Source: JAMOAW01 sp039908535 (GTDB lineage: Bacteria > Pseudomonadota > Magnetococcia > Magnetococcales > JADFZT01). Taken from it: a DNA stretch of 35,188 bases. Under the pieces are notes generated by a model. That model saw only the letters and a list, made by a program, of their open reading frames with translations. It had not been told where the DNA came from and ran no database searches. Below are positions 6,653 to 14,576 of the stretch, one piece after another. Every line of letters begins with the position of its first letter. Within the stretch, counting starts at the first letter, position 1. The stretch lies in assembly GCA_039908535.1 (NCBI GenBank), contig JAMOAW010000085.1, positions 1 through 35,188 of the forward strand, written 5' to 3'. The position numbers were made by a program, and so were the translations under genes.

Positions 6653-9388
6653 ATGGTGGTACCGCCATTGGACTCGCATTGTTCAACCACAACCGTCATG
6701 AACGGGTATTTGTCGCTCGGAATTCGTCTAACGCCACAAGGAAACCTTGTCCTGGAGGAAGACGAAGATTCGCCCTCTCTGGATCAGGCGGTTGCTGCGC
6801 GATTGATCCAGGCATTCTCTCACGGGGCTGGCCATGGCCTGATGCGGCTTGGGGCAGGTGAGGTGGGACGAACATTGCCCCCCGTATTCGGATGGTGGCG
6901 TGATTTTGCAGCCCGCTATGTGGGTGGGCTTTGTCTGCGTGCGTCGGATCAATTTGTCGAGGTGCCACCACCGATTAACAGTGATCTGATCTCGCTGGTT
7001 TTGGCCGCTCCCCTGATGCCTGGGGGGGAGTATCTGAATGAGGATGTTCTGCTCGGACTGTGGGGGAAGATCGGTGCCGCTTTTGCCGCATCCCTTACGG
7101 AGGCGGGATCGGATTTACAGACCTTTCTGCAGGGGATGAACCCGGTCTGGAATCTGGTCGGGCGGGTACATTTCAATCTAGCGGAAAACCGGCGTGATCC
7201 AGAATGGCCTTTTGCCTTCATGGCCACGTACACGACTCGCCTCTCAGCCGCTGCCAAAGCCCAGCATGTACCACTTGGACAGGCCTTACGCGAATATTCC
7301 GGGGTGAATAACCGGGACAAACTCCTCTCTCTGCTGGTGCCAGTGCAACGGGCCGCCGAACGCTGTAACTGGTTGAAGGCGATGGTCGATGCCGGAGAGA
7401 TTTTCCATCCTCTACGCTGGAGTCCCGGCGAAGCCTCACAGTTTCTCTCCAGTGTCCCGGAGCTCGAAACCGCCGGTGTGGTGGTGCGGATGCCTGCTAC
7501 ATGGCGGGCCAACCGTCCGGCACGACCCCAGGTTACGGCGGTTGTCGGCGCGAAGACGCCATCTGAAGTTGGTCTCCACGGGCTGCTTGATTTTCGCATG
7601 GAGGTAATGTTGGAGGGTGAGCCTCTGGATGATCGAGAGATCGCCCTGCTCCTAGCGGGCACCGATTCCCTGGTCATGTTACGTGGCCAATGGGTTGAGG
7701 TGGATCGCGAGCGTATGGAGCAAACCATGCGGCAGTTCCAGGAGGCAGAACGCTTGGCAGAGCAGAGCGGCCTGACCTTCGCCGAAGCCATGCGCATGTT
7801 GGCCGGGACCACATTTTCCGATGCCCAAAATACTGCTCCTGGAACGGAGTGGTCGAAGGTGGTGGCCGGACCCTGGCTGGCCGAGACATTGAAGGCTTTA
7901 CGTAGCCCCAGTGGCGCAGGAGTTGATCCCGGTCCCGCTTTGAAAGGAACATTGCGCCCATACCAGAAGGCTGGTGTGGAGTGGATGCAGCTGTTGAGCG
8001 GGCTTGGTCTGGGCGCATGTCTTGCCGACGACATGGGCCTTGGGAAAACCATCCAGATTTTATCTCTACTGCTGGTACAGGGGCAAAAAGGTGGCTTGAA
8101 GCAGCCAAACCTTCTGGTTGCTCCAGCTTCTTTGCTGGCCAACTGGGCAACAGAAATTGAACGCTTTGCCCCCAGCCTGACTGCCCTGATCGTGCATCCC
8201 TCGGCTATGCCGGTTGAGCAGATGAAGGCGTTACTGCCAGAGCGGTTCCAGGGAATCGATCTCACCATCACCAGCTATGGCACACTCCTGCGATTGCCAG
8301 TCCTGGCGGAGGTACACTGGCACTTGGTGGTGGTCGATGAGGCGCAGGCCATCAAGAACCCGAAGGCCAAACAGACCCAAACTACCAAGTCATTGAAGGC
8401 ACGGGCGCGCATCGCCCTGACCGGCACCCCGGTCGAGAACCATATGGGGGATCTGTGGTCGATCTTCGATTTCATCAACCCCGGACTTCTGGGAACATTG
8501 AAAGAATTCAGCGGGTACGCCAAGAGACTGACAGAACGGGAACACAATCCCTATGGTCCTCTGCGGGAGTTGGTGCGCCCTTACATTTTGCGCAGGATGA
8601 AGACAGACAAATCGGTCATCGCGGATCTGCCGGACAAAATTGAGGTCAAGGCGCACTGCACCTTGAGTCGCAAACAGGCTGCCCTCTATACCCAGACGGT
8701 GGCGGAATTGGCCAAGGCACTAAAGGAAGGGAGCGATGGCATCCAGCGCAAGGGGCTGATCCTCGCGACCATGATGCGCTTGAAACAAATTTGTAACCAT
8801 CCCTCCCAGTGGTTGAATGACTCTGTTTGGGCGGAGGAGGAGAGCGGCAAGTTTGCCCGTCTGCGGGAGATTGCCGAGGTGGTGGCAGCGCGCCAGGAAA
8901 AAATGCTGGTTTTTACTCAGTTTCGAGAGATAACCGCACCTCTGGAGACTTTCCTGGGGAGAATCTTTGGCCGACCTGGGTTGGTGTTGCATGGCGAAAC
9001 CTTGGTAAAGAGACGCAAAGAGCTGGTACGAACCTTTCAGGAAGATGAGACTGTACCCTTTTTTGTCCTGTCGCTCAAGGCGGGAGGGTCGGGCTTGACC
9101 CTAACCGCAGCATCGCATATCGTGCATTTTGACCGCTGGTGGAACCCTGCCGTGGAAAACCAAGCCACTGACCGGGCTTTTCGCATCGGGCAAAAGAAAA
9201 ATGTTCTGGTGCATAAATTTGTTTGCCAAGGTACACTTGAGGAAAAAATTGATGCCTTGATCGAATCCAAAAAGGCACTGACAGAGGATCTGCTGGGTGG
9301 CACAGGCGAAATAAAGGTGACGGAAATGGATGACAACGAGCTGTTGAAATTGATCGCCTTCGATTTGAATGCGGTGATGGAGGAGTAA
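6653..9388 (+). CDS. SNF2-family DNA helicase/translocase
   Basis: Large ATP-dependent DNA translocase of the SNF2 branch, about 911 residues. The N-terminal half (to about residue 430) is the poorly characterised accessory region usual in bacterial SNF2 proteins paired with SWIM proteins. The motor follows: Walker A LADDMGLGKT (near nucleotide 8025), DEAQ box VVDEAQAIKN (near 8335), LTGTPVENHMGDLWSIFDF, LRRMKTDKSVIADLPDK, then lobe 2 with LVFTQF, LKAGGSGLTLTAASHIVHFD and the motif VI segment QATDRAFRIGQ. The start is unclear: TTG 6647, ATG 6653 and ATG 6698 are in frame and none has a good ribosome binding site; the fragment upstream suggests that the native 5' region may be rearranged. The SWIM gene starts 4 bases after its stop, so the two form an operon. 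The gene looks more GC-rich than its neighbours. Confidence 0.92.
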   Translation: MVVPPLDSHCSTTTVMNGYLSLGIRLTPQGNLVLEEDEDSPSLDQAVAARLIQAFSHGAGHGLMRLGAGEVGRTLPPVFGWWRDFAARYVGGLCLRASDQFVEVPPPINSDLISLVLAAPLMPGGEYLNEDVLLGLWGKIGAAFAASLTEAGSDLQTFLQGMNPVWNLVGRVHFNLAENRRDPEWPFAFMATYTTRLSAAAKAQHVPLGQALREYSGVNNRDKLLSLLVPVQRAAERCNWLKAMVDAGEIFHPLRWSPGEASQFLSSVPELETAGVVVRMPATWRANRPARPQVTAVVGAKTPSEVGLHGLLDFRMEVMLEGEPLDDREIALLLAGTDSLVMLRGQWVEVDRERMEQTMRQFQEAERLAEQSGLTFAEAMRMLAGTTFSDAQNTAPGTEWSKVVAGPWLAETLKALRSPSGAGVDPGPALKGTLRPYQKAGVEWMQLLSGLGLGACLADDMGLGKTIQILSLLLVQGQKGGLKQPNLLVAPASLLANWATEIERFAPSLTALIVHPSAMPVEQMKALLPERFQGIDLTITSYGTLLRLPVLAEVHWHLVVVDEAQAIKNPKAKQTQTTKSLKARARIALTGTPVENHMGDLWSIFDFINPGLLGTLKEFSGYAKRLTEREHNPYGPLRELVRPYILRRMKTDKSVIADLPDKIEVKAHCTLSRKQAALYTQTVAELAKALKEGSDGIQRKGLILATMMRLKQICNHPSQWLNDSVWAEEESGKFARLREIAEVVAARQEKMLVFTQFREITAPLETFLGRIFGRPGLVLHGETLVKRRKELVRTFQEDETVPFFVLSLKAGGSGLTLTAASHIVHFDRWWNPAVENQATDRAFRIGQKKNVLVHKFVCQGTLEEKIDALIESKKALTEDLLGGTGEIKVTEMDDNELLKLIAFDLNAVMEE

Positions 9389-9392
9389 AATC

Positions 9393-10646
9393 ATGTCGCG
9401 CTATGGATATGGAGGATGGGCACCCTATGTCCCGGTCGCTGAACGCCGCAAGAAGGCAATGCGCGAGGTGGAAAAAATGCGCAAGAAGGGCCAACCTATG
9501 GCTCCGGTTGTCATTGCTGGTCGGTTGATCGCCACCACCTTCTGGGGAAAAGCATGGTGCGCCAATCTTGAGAGCTACCAAGATTACGAAAACCGCTTGC
9601 CACGTGGTCGCACCTATGTTCGCAATGGTTCGGTGATTGACCTACAGATTACCTCTAAAGAAGTGCGAGCAGTTGTGAGCGGATCATCCATCTACCAAGT
9701 CACGGTCAGCGTTGCCGCATTGTCGCAGTCTGTGTGGCAAGCCATATGTAAGGATTGTTCGGCTGGCATCGATTCCCTGGTGGAACTGTTGCAGGGTCGT
9801 TTCAACAAGGGAGTTATGGATCGGCTCTGTCGTCAGGACAACGGGCTGTTCCCGAAACCATCTGAGATCAAGTTTTCCTGTAGTTGTCCCGATTATGCCT
9901 CTATGTGCAAGCATATAGCGGCGGTGCTGTATGGCATTGGTTCTCGGCTTGATGAAAATCCGGAGCTTCTGTTTCTTCTTCGAGAGGTGCATCATACGGA
10001 CCTGCTGGCCCACATGGATACTGCCGTTCCGCTGGCCAAACAGGCCCCCGAAGCTGGAAGGCTGCTCGAAACCGATGACATCTCCCAGCTTTTTGGCCTT
10101 GATATGGCGGAAGGGAGTGTTGAATTGGAAGTACCACGGCCAGTGGCAAAAAATGTGAAGCCGACCCCAGCCAAGACTTCGGCCAAGATACCGAGCAAGA
10201 CTCCAGCCAAAACGCTGGCTCAAGTGCCAGAACGTAAGCCTGCCGTGGAGAAGCCAAAGAGGGTCACGGTCCAAAAACGCAGCTCTGCCATGGATAAACC
10301 GACTCCAGCCAAGGAGCCTGAGCGCATCCCTGTCATTAGGGCTGAACGGGAAAAGAGTGTTCGGAAGAAAATTGATACCCGGATTCCCGTCAGCAATGAA
10401 GCACAGGATGCCAGCAACAACCAGAAGCCGTTACTGGCGCAATCAGTCGGAATTAAGGCTATCGAAACACTGGTGCCGGATCGAAAGGGTGAACAATCCA
10501 GGAGCAACCAAAGTGCAGGAGGACCGTTCAAGTATCAAGACCCCATCAACCCGGAACAGACATGGAGTGGCAGGGGGCGCAGGCCAAAATGGGTGCTGGA
10601 CCATCTGCAAGCTGGAGGAGATATGGAGGAATTGGAGGTTAGGTGA
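9393..10646 (+). CDS. SWIM zinc-finger protein with H-NS-like C terminus
   Basis: 417 residues, co-transcribed with the SNF2 helicase: GGAGGAG in the helicase's last codons serves as its ribosome binding site. Residues 1-60 (SRYGYGGWAPYVPVAERR, TFWGKAWC) and the SWIM zinc finger FSCSCPDYASMCKHIAAVLY (C-x-C-x7-C-x-H, about residues 160-180) match the partner proteins found beside bacterial SNF2 helicases, such as the YwqA-YwqB pair of Bacillus. Residues about 230-370 are a Lys/Pro/Ala-rich low-complexity linker (PAKTSAKIPSKTPAKT and similar). The last 42 residues contain YQDPINPEQTWSGRGRRPKW, which resembles the C-terminal DNA-binding motif of H-NS-type proteins (TWSGRGRxPxW). The role of the pair is unknown; chromatin or foreign-DNA handling is an inference. 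Confidence 0.88.
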   Translation: MSRYGYGGWAPYVPVAERRKKAMREVEKMRKKGQPMAPVVIAGRLIATTFWGKAWCANLESYQDYENRLPRGRTYVRNGSVIDLQITSKEVRAVVSGSSIYQVTVSVAALSQSVWQAICKDCSAGIDSLVELLQGRFNKGVMDRLCRQDNGLFPKPSEIKFSCSCPDYASMCKHIAAVLYGIGSRLDENPELLFLLREVHHTDLLAHMDTAVPLAKQAPEAGRLLETDDISQLFGLDMAEGSVELEVPRPVAKNVKPTPAKTSAKIPSKTPAKTLAQVPERKPAVEKPKRVTVQKRSSAMDKPTPAKEPERIPVIRAEREKSVRKKIDTRIPVSNEAQDASNNQKPLLAQSVGIKAIETLVPDRKGEQSRSNQSAGGPFKYQDPINPEQTWSGRGRRPKWVLDHLQAGGDMEELEVR

Positions 10647-10766
10647 GCCATGTTGACCAACACATAACGGCTGCCGATTCGCAGCCTGTGAAGGAGAAGA
10701 GTATGACATCATAATCCTTTGCCCCATCAGGCTGGATAAAGAACTTTCACCTCCAAGGTTATCAAA
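10647..10766. other. short gap after the SNF2-SWIM operon
   Basis: Contains a perfect 6-bp stem (GGCTGC/GCAGCC, 10669-10686) without a T tract. No gene is seen. Confidence 0.35.
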
Positions 10767-10797
10767 CGGAAAAATAAAAATCAAGACCTTGGGGGGG
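10767..10797 (-). repeat. multi-hairpin repeat, copy C (31-bp end fragment)
   Basis: Only the CGGAAAAATAAAAATC end, AAGACCTTGGGGGG and the first arm of the GC-rich hairpin remain. The fragment overlaps the last codons of the OmpA-domain gene and supplies its stop codon (TGA, reading TCAAGACC in reverse). Confidence 0.8.
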
Positions 10798-11389
10798 CTG
10801 TCCGCCGATTCCGCGGTTGCGGTACTTCATCATTCGTCGCGATCAAAGGTTCTCTTTCACCCCGTCCTGCGGCATCAATAAGCCAAGTTTTAACACCACG
10901 ATCAATCATGATTTGCATGACTGATTTAGCGCGTTTTAAAGCCAAAGCATCGTTATCCTGCACAGATCCCACTCTATCCGTATGACCAATGACCGTTATT
11001 TCATATACCAAACGCTTTTCAAGTTCTTGAAAAATTTGATCCAATACAGAAACAGAGTCAGGCATCAATTGTGTTCCCCCCTCTTTATAATAGAGGTTAA
11101 AGGAAACTGGTGGCAAAGGCTGTGCCGCCAGACTCTCGGCAAAGATACGCTTCACCTCCTGGGAATCCATTATGATTGGTTGAGTTTCAGCCTGACCATC
11201 CAATTTAGTAGCGGCATAAGGTTTATCTAACACCACGGAAGTGCCTCCCTGCTGAACCACCACCGAACCAGAGGTGCCGTCGGCATTGGGAAGGATCACA
11301 ACTAAATTTTTGCTACAAGCCGTCACGAGAAAGAGGATACCCAATAAAAATAGATTCCATAGTGCAAAAATTTTTCTCATTTTATACAT
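10781..11389 (-). CDS. OmpA-domain outer-membrane lipoprotein, C terminus replaced
   Basis: Predicted lipoprotein (lipobox LVTAC, Cys about residue 25) with an OmpA-type peptidoglycan-binding domain in the C-terminal half: ITVIGHTDRVGSVQDN, LALKRAKSVMQ, and AAGRGEREPLIATNDEVPQP followed by RNRR. In the family the domain ends NRRVEI plus a few residues. Here, right after RNRR, the reading enters repeat copy C and ends TAPPRS-stop. The last beta strand is therefore altered. The gene starts 9 bases after the FecR-domain gene and should be co-transcribed with it. ATG at 11389 (MYK) and 11380 (MRK) are both possible starts. It would anchor the outer membrane to peptidoglycan. Confidence 0.88.
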   Translation of the reverse strand: MYKMRKIFALWNLFLLGILFLVTACSKNLVVILPNADGTSGSVVVQQGGTSVVLDKPYAATKLDGQAETQPIIMDSQEVKRIFAESLAAQPLPPVSFNLYYKEGGTQLMPDSVSVLDQIFQELEKRLVYEITVIGHTDRVGSVQDNDALALKRAKSVMQIMIDRGVKTWLIDAAGRGEREPLIATNDEVPQPRNRRTAPPRS

Positions 11390-11398
11390 ATCCCAATT

Positions 11399-11851
11399 TC
11401 AGTAATCGGCACTAACCACAAATTCGGTCCCACGTACCGCCAAGACGGCATGGCGGGTATTGATTTTCATAGCCTCTGGGGAGTGTTTAACTATTTTTCC
11501 TGATTTGACCGCCAACGTCCCCTGGCGCAAAGAGCTGTTAAAAACCCCTTCATGTGTGGTGGTGTTAAATTCAAATTGATCAAGGGCCAACACCGTCTCT
11601 GGTCCAACAGAAACAAGAGAGTTATCCATAAAAACGATACCAACCGCCCCATCTGCTTCAGTATAAATAATATCGGCCTGTTCCAACACATCCCCTACTT
11701 TGAGAATGGCCTGTCTGCCTTCTCTTTCAATAAAAGCAGAACCCTTGATATTTTTAACCTGAGCAATTCCTCCTGCATAGGCAGTCAAGGTTATGGTGAA
11801 GTAAGTGATCATTGAGCAACAAATCGTCGTAAATAAACCAGAATGCCCCAT
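11399..11851 (-). CDS. FecR-domain periplasmic protein
   Basis: 150 residues. The N terminus is a hydrophobic signal sequence (to about YAGG, residue 28). It is followed by a FecR domain: AQVKNIKGSAFIER, VLEQADIIYTEADGAVGIVF, DNSLVSVGPETVLALDQF, LRQGTLAVKSGKI and NTRHAVLAVRGTEFVV. In this family the isolated FecR domain occurs in periplasmic or surface proteins and need not be an iron-signalling regulator. The ATG at 11851 has AGGAG 6 bases upstream. A small stem (GTTGGT/ACCAAC, 11873-11887) lies just before the ribosome binding site. It is the first gene of a two-gene operon with the OmpA-domain lipoprotein. Confidence 0.88.
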   Translation of the reverse strand: MGHSGLFTTICCSMITYFTITLTAYAGGIAQVKNIKGSAFIEREGRQAILKVGDVLEQADIIYTEADGAVGIVFMDNSLVSVGPETVLALDQFEFNTTTHEGVFNSSLRQGTLAVKSGKIVKHSPEAMKINTRHAVLAVRGTEFVVSADY

Positions 11852-12035
11852 AATTTTCTCCTATGAAGGTGTGTTGGTGAGACCAACATAATTTATATTG
11901 AATTGAATTAGTGTATAAATAAATATCACATTCTCATATTAAAAAACACTTTTTTTACTTTTGACCTATAGAAACAAAAAGTTGATACGCATTTAATTGA
12001 AAAGATCGGCCAAATCTGGCATAATTAAATGTATA

Positions 12036-12174
12036 AGAGCTTGGAGGGCGGAGAACCGCCCCCCCAATCCCCCCCACCCTTTTCTTTTGATCCTTAAAAA
12101 AAAGAGGGGGTCTGGGGGATTCATCCCCCAGGGTTTGGCCTTTGATTTTTTTTCGCCCGCAGGGCATTACGTTC
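12036..12174 (-). repeat. multi-hairpin intergenic repeat, copy D (reverse)
   Basis: Nearly full length, with the A/T-rich CCGATACATGAAC end missing. It begins GAGCTTGGAGGGCGG and ends CCCGCAGGGCATTACGTTC. It sits directly upstream of the exbB ribosome binding site, so it becomes part of, or lies just before, the exbB leader. Confidence 0.85.
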
Positions 12175-12192
12175 TACAAAATAGGAGCGCTT

Positions 12193-12828
12193 GTGGATAT
12201 TTCTTTAACATGGATTGCTTGGTGGGCCAACTCGGACGGGGTGGTTAGAGGTGTATTTGTTATTTTGGCTGTTCTGTCGGTGGTGGGTTGGAGTATTATT
12301 TTTTATAAAGGGGTACAACTAACCCGTTTATACCTACAAGAACAACGGGTGCGTCTTTTTTTAAACCAAGAGGAGGGGAAGAGTTTACCCTCGCCTGCCC
12401 CCAAGGCATTATTCGGAGCTCTGGCAAGACAAACAGATACCGAGCATTGGGAGATGATCGTCACCCATGGGGTGCGAGAAAAACGGGTAGATCTGGAGAA
12501 CGGCCTAACCTTTTTGGCCTCCATTGGCACATCGGCCCCTTTTATTGGCCTCTTTGGAACAGTTTGGGGTATCATGCACGCCTTGGAAGGGTTGGGTCAT
12601 CAAACCTCTCTTTCATTGGATCTCGTGGCAGGACCAGTTGCCGAGGCTTTGGTGGCCACCGCAGCAGGTCTGTTTGCCGCCATTCCAGCGGCGTTGGGCT
12701 ATAATTTACTCTTGCGCCGTTTACGCCACGTAATGACCTTGGCCGAAGGTAACTTGTTGCGCCTTTTACCCAACACGGCTGCCAAATCGGTCTCGATAGG
12801 AGAAAAGCATGGCAAGCGGAATACATGA
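12193..12828 (+). CDS. exbB: ExbB/TolQ-type proton channel protein
   Basis: Inner-membrane proton-channel subunit of the MotA/TolQ/ExbB family, working with ExbD to power outer-membrane processes. About 211 residues. A first membrane helix lies near residues 15-35 (VFVILAVLSVVGWSIIF). The conserved two-helix core holds NGLTFLASIGTSAPFIGLFG, TVWGIMHAL and PVAEALVATAAGLFAAIPA. The GTG at 12193 is chosen because AGGAG at 12183-12187 lies 5 bases before it; longer in-frame starts lie inside repeat copy D. The 3' end overlaps exbD by 20 bases. No TonB or receptor gene is in sight, so the client is unknown. Confidence 0.92.
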   Translation: MDISLTWIAWWANSDGVVRGVFVILAVLSVVGWSIIFYKGVQLTRLYLQEQRVRLFLNQEEGKSLPSPAPKALFGALARQTDTEHWEMIVTHGVREKRVDLENGLTFLASIGTSAPFIGLFGTVWGIMHALEGLGHQTSLSLDLVAGPVAEALVATAAGLFAAIPAALGYNLLLRRLRHVMTLAEGNLLRLLPNTAAKSVSIGEKHGKRNT

Positions 12829-13219
12829 TTCCGAAGGGGAAGATCGCCCTCTTGCAGAGATCAATGTGACCCCTATGGTGGATGTCATGTTGGTTCTTTT
12901 GATTATTTTTATTATTCTGGCTCCTGCAATGGCCAACTCGTTGCGGGTAACCCTGCCCAAAGCTGCCGGGGAGAGTGCCATAACCACAGATCCACTTACC
13001 GTCACCTTGCGCCCCGATGGCTCCACACTCATTGGAGAACAAATTTTTCAAACAGAAGCCCTCGCCCGCCATTTTCAAGATGCCAGTCAACGGAATCCTG
13101 ACCTTATCTTGCGTATCGATGGGGACAAAGAGACCCCTTACGAAAAGGTCGCCCAACTTCTTTCGTTAGCGCAAAATAACGGCATTCAAAAAATTTCTTT
13201 TACAACGCGAACCCCATAA
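12809..13219 (+). CDS. exbD: ExbD/TolR-type biopolymer transport protein
   Basis: 136 residues. A single N-terminal membrane helix with the conserved Asp (INVTPMVDVMLVLLIIFI, residues about 18-36) precedes a small periplasmic domain (LRVTLPKAAGES, LRIDGDKETPYEKVAQLLSL). The Asp in MVDVM is the residue thought to carry protons in this family. AGGAG lies upstream of the ATG within exbB, so the two are translated together. Confidence 0.93.
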   Translation: MASGIHDSEGEDRPLAEINVTPMVDVMLVLLIIFIILAPAMANSLRVTLPKAAGESAITTDPLTVTLRPDGSTLIGEQIFQTEALARHFQDASQRNPDLILRIDGDKETPYEKVAQLLSLAQNNGIQKISFTTRTP

Positions 13220-13264
13220 CCGTTGGCTTGGGCAATACGTCATTCTCTAGGAAGGATATGAATC

Positions 13265-13783
13265 ATGTCAGACCATGCAACAGCAAAAAAAATCTATCCA
13301 GAAATTATCCAACGGCTGGGGATAGCGACAGCAGCTATTTTGATCTTTGGGGGGTGGATTTTATTTCCAAAAACAACAGAATCTGCCAAGGAAATAAACT
13401 CTAAAACGCCTTTGCACATGATTGTCCATAAGTCCCCAACTTGCGGCTGTTGTACCGAATGGATTCACTATTTAGAAAAGAACGGTATCCAAGTGACGGT
13501 CGAAAATCATCCAAACATGACCGAAATCAAAAATCGACTTGGTGTTCCAGACCAATTAAGTTCTTGTCATACAGGAGTTATTAACGGCTATTTAGTGGAA
13601 GGACATGTTCCAATAGAAGATATTTTGCGTCTTCTTGAGGAGCATCCGATTGCCAAGGGAATCGCAGCACCTGGCATGCCTATCGGCTCTCCAGGGATGG
13701 AAATTCCCCATACCAAACCAGACCGTTATCAAGTCCTTCTTTTTACCGATAACGGACAAAATAAAATTTTTGCCCAACATTGA
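13265..13783 (+). CDS. DUF411-domain metal-binding protein
   Basis: 172 residues with one N-terminal membrane anchor (about residues 18-36, LGIATAAILIFGGWILF) and a DUF411 domain outside the cytoplasm. The CGCC motif (HKSPTCGCCTEWIHYLEKNG), SSCHTG and the EGHVPIEDILRLL segment are typical. DUF411 proteins are often found with copper genes, so copper binding is plausible but not shown here. AGGAAGGA precedes the ATG. It follows exbD by 45 bases and may be in the same operon. Its TGA stop lies at the edge of repeat copy E1. Confidence 0.9.
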   Translation: MSDHATAKKIYPEIIQRLGIATAAILIFGGWILFPKTTESAKEINSKTPLHMIVHKSPTCGCCTEWIHYLEKNGIQVTVENHPNMTEIKNRLGVPDQLSSCHTGVINGYLVEGHVPIEDILRLLEEHPIAKGIAAPGMPIGSPGMEIPHTKPDRYQVLLFTDNGQNKIFAQH

Positions 13784-13839
13784 ATCCCCCAGGGTTTTAA
13801 TTTTTATTTTGATTTTTTTGCCCGCAAGGCATCATGTTC
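13782..13839 (-). repeat. multi-hairpin repeat, copy E1 (partial, reverse)
   Basis: Only the part from GAATCCCCCAGGG to GCCCGCAAGGCATCATG is present. It is followed, with no spacer beyond TT, by copy E2, giving a head-to-tail pair. Confidence 0.8.
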
Positions 13840-13979
13840 ATATATCGGAAAAATAAACATCAAGACCTTGGGGGGCGGAGAACCGCCCCCCAATTCCCCC
13901 CACCCTTTTCTTTTAATACTTAAAAAAAAGAGGGGGTCTGGGGGATTCATCCCCCAGGGTTTGGCCTTTGATTTTTTTC
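13839..13979 (-). repeat. multi-hairpin repeat, copy E2 (reverse, end missing)
   Basis: Starts CATATATCGGAAAAATAAAC and includes both GC hairpins and the A/T tracts. It breaks off after CCAGGGTTTGGCCTTTGA, where the BON-lipoprotein gene begins. The GCCCGCAGGGC end hairpin is missing. Confidence 0.85.
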
Positions 13980-14576
13980 ATGCCTTTATTGGCACTGTGG
14001 GTTGGTGGGTGCGCACCAGTTGTAAACAGCGAAGATGGATCGATTACGACGGGCTTTATGGGAGAACGGCGTGGCGGAGACGAATTTGTGGAAGATAACT
14101 GGATTGCATTAAAAATACGCGGTTATTTCGCCCGTAGTGACAAGGTAAGTTTGGCTAATTTAAATGTTTCTTGTTTTCAGGGAGAGGTTTTATTAACCGG
14201 TGCAGCCGCCAATCAAGCGGAGATAGATGAGGCGATTCGTCTTGCAAAAAACACAACCGGTGTTCGCAAGGTTCATGCTGAATTGCGTATTCAAAGCGAA
14301 TCCGCCGAGGAGTTGGCCAAAGATGCCATGCTGACCAGCCAAATTAAATTGGCCTTGATGGGCGATGCCCAGGTACGAGGTTTGGATATCAAAGTAGAGA
14401 CCACAAAAGGAGTTGTCTATCTGACCGGAATTGCCCAATCCGTAAATGAACGAGATCAAGCCGTTTGGGTTGCCCAGTCGGCAGAAGGGGTTAAAAAGGT
14501 TGTCTCTTATATTCGCATTAATCCAAATAGTTACAAAGTGATGACTCATGACAACAAATCCGCCCCGGCTCCATGA
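13980..14576 (+). CDS. BON-domain lipoprotein (OsmY-like)
   Basis: 198 residues. A lipobox (LWVGGC, Cys10) is followed by two BON domains: about residues 42-105 (DNWIALKIRGYFARSDKV, EVLLTGAAANQAEIDEAIRL, VRKVHAELRI) and about 113-185 (AMLTSQIKLALMGDAQV, KGVVYLTGIAQSVNERDQAV, VKKVVSYIRIN). Such proteins associate with outer-membrane or periplasmic phospholipid. The signal peptide is odd: it has no positively charged N region, because the reading runs straight into repeat copy E2 (a TTG at 13968 gives only MIFF more). The original N terminus was probably lost to the repeat. No ribosome binding site is visible. The 3' end overlaps the next gene by 29 bases. Confidence 0.85.
   Translation: MPLLALWVGGCAPVVNSEDGSITTGFMGERRGGDEFVEDNWIALKIRGYFARSDKVSLANLNVSCFQGEVLLTGAAANQAEIDEAIRLAKNTTGVRKVHAELRIQSESAEELAKDAMLTSQIKLALMGDAQVRGLDIKVETTKGVVYLTGIAQSVNERDQAVWVAQSAEGVKKVVSYIRINPNSYKVMTHDNKSAPAP

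Noticed and set aside
6949..8271. Long open frame (440 codons) on the minus strand
   Set aside because: It is antisense to the SNF2 helicase, has a Ser/Arg/Pro-rich make-up typical of shadow frames, and no ribosome binding site.
10669..10686. GGCTGC/GCAGCC stem as terminator of the SNF2-SWIM operon
   Set aside because: Only six pairs and no T tract; too weak to call.
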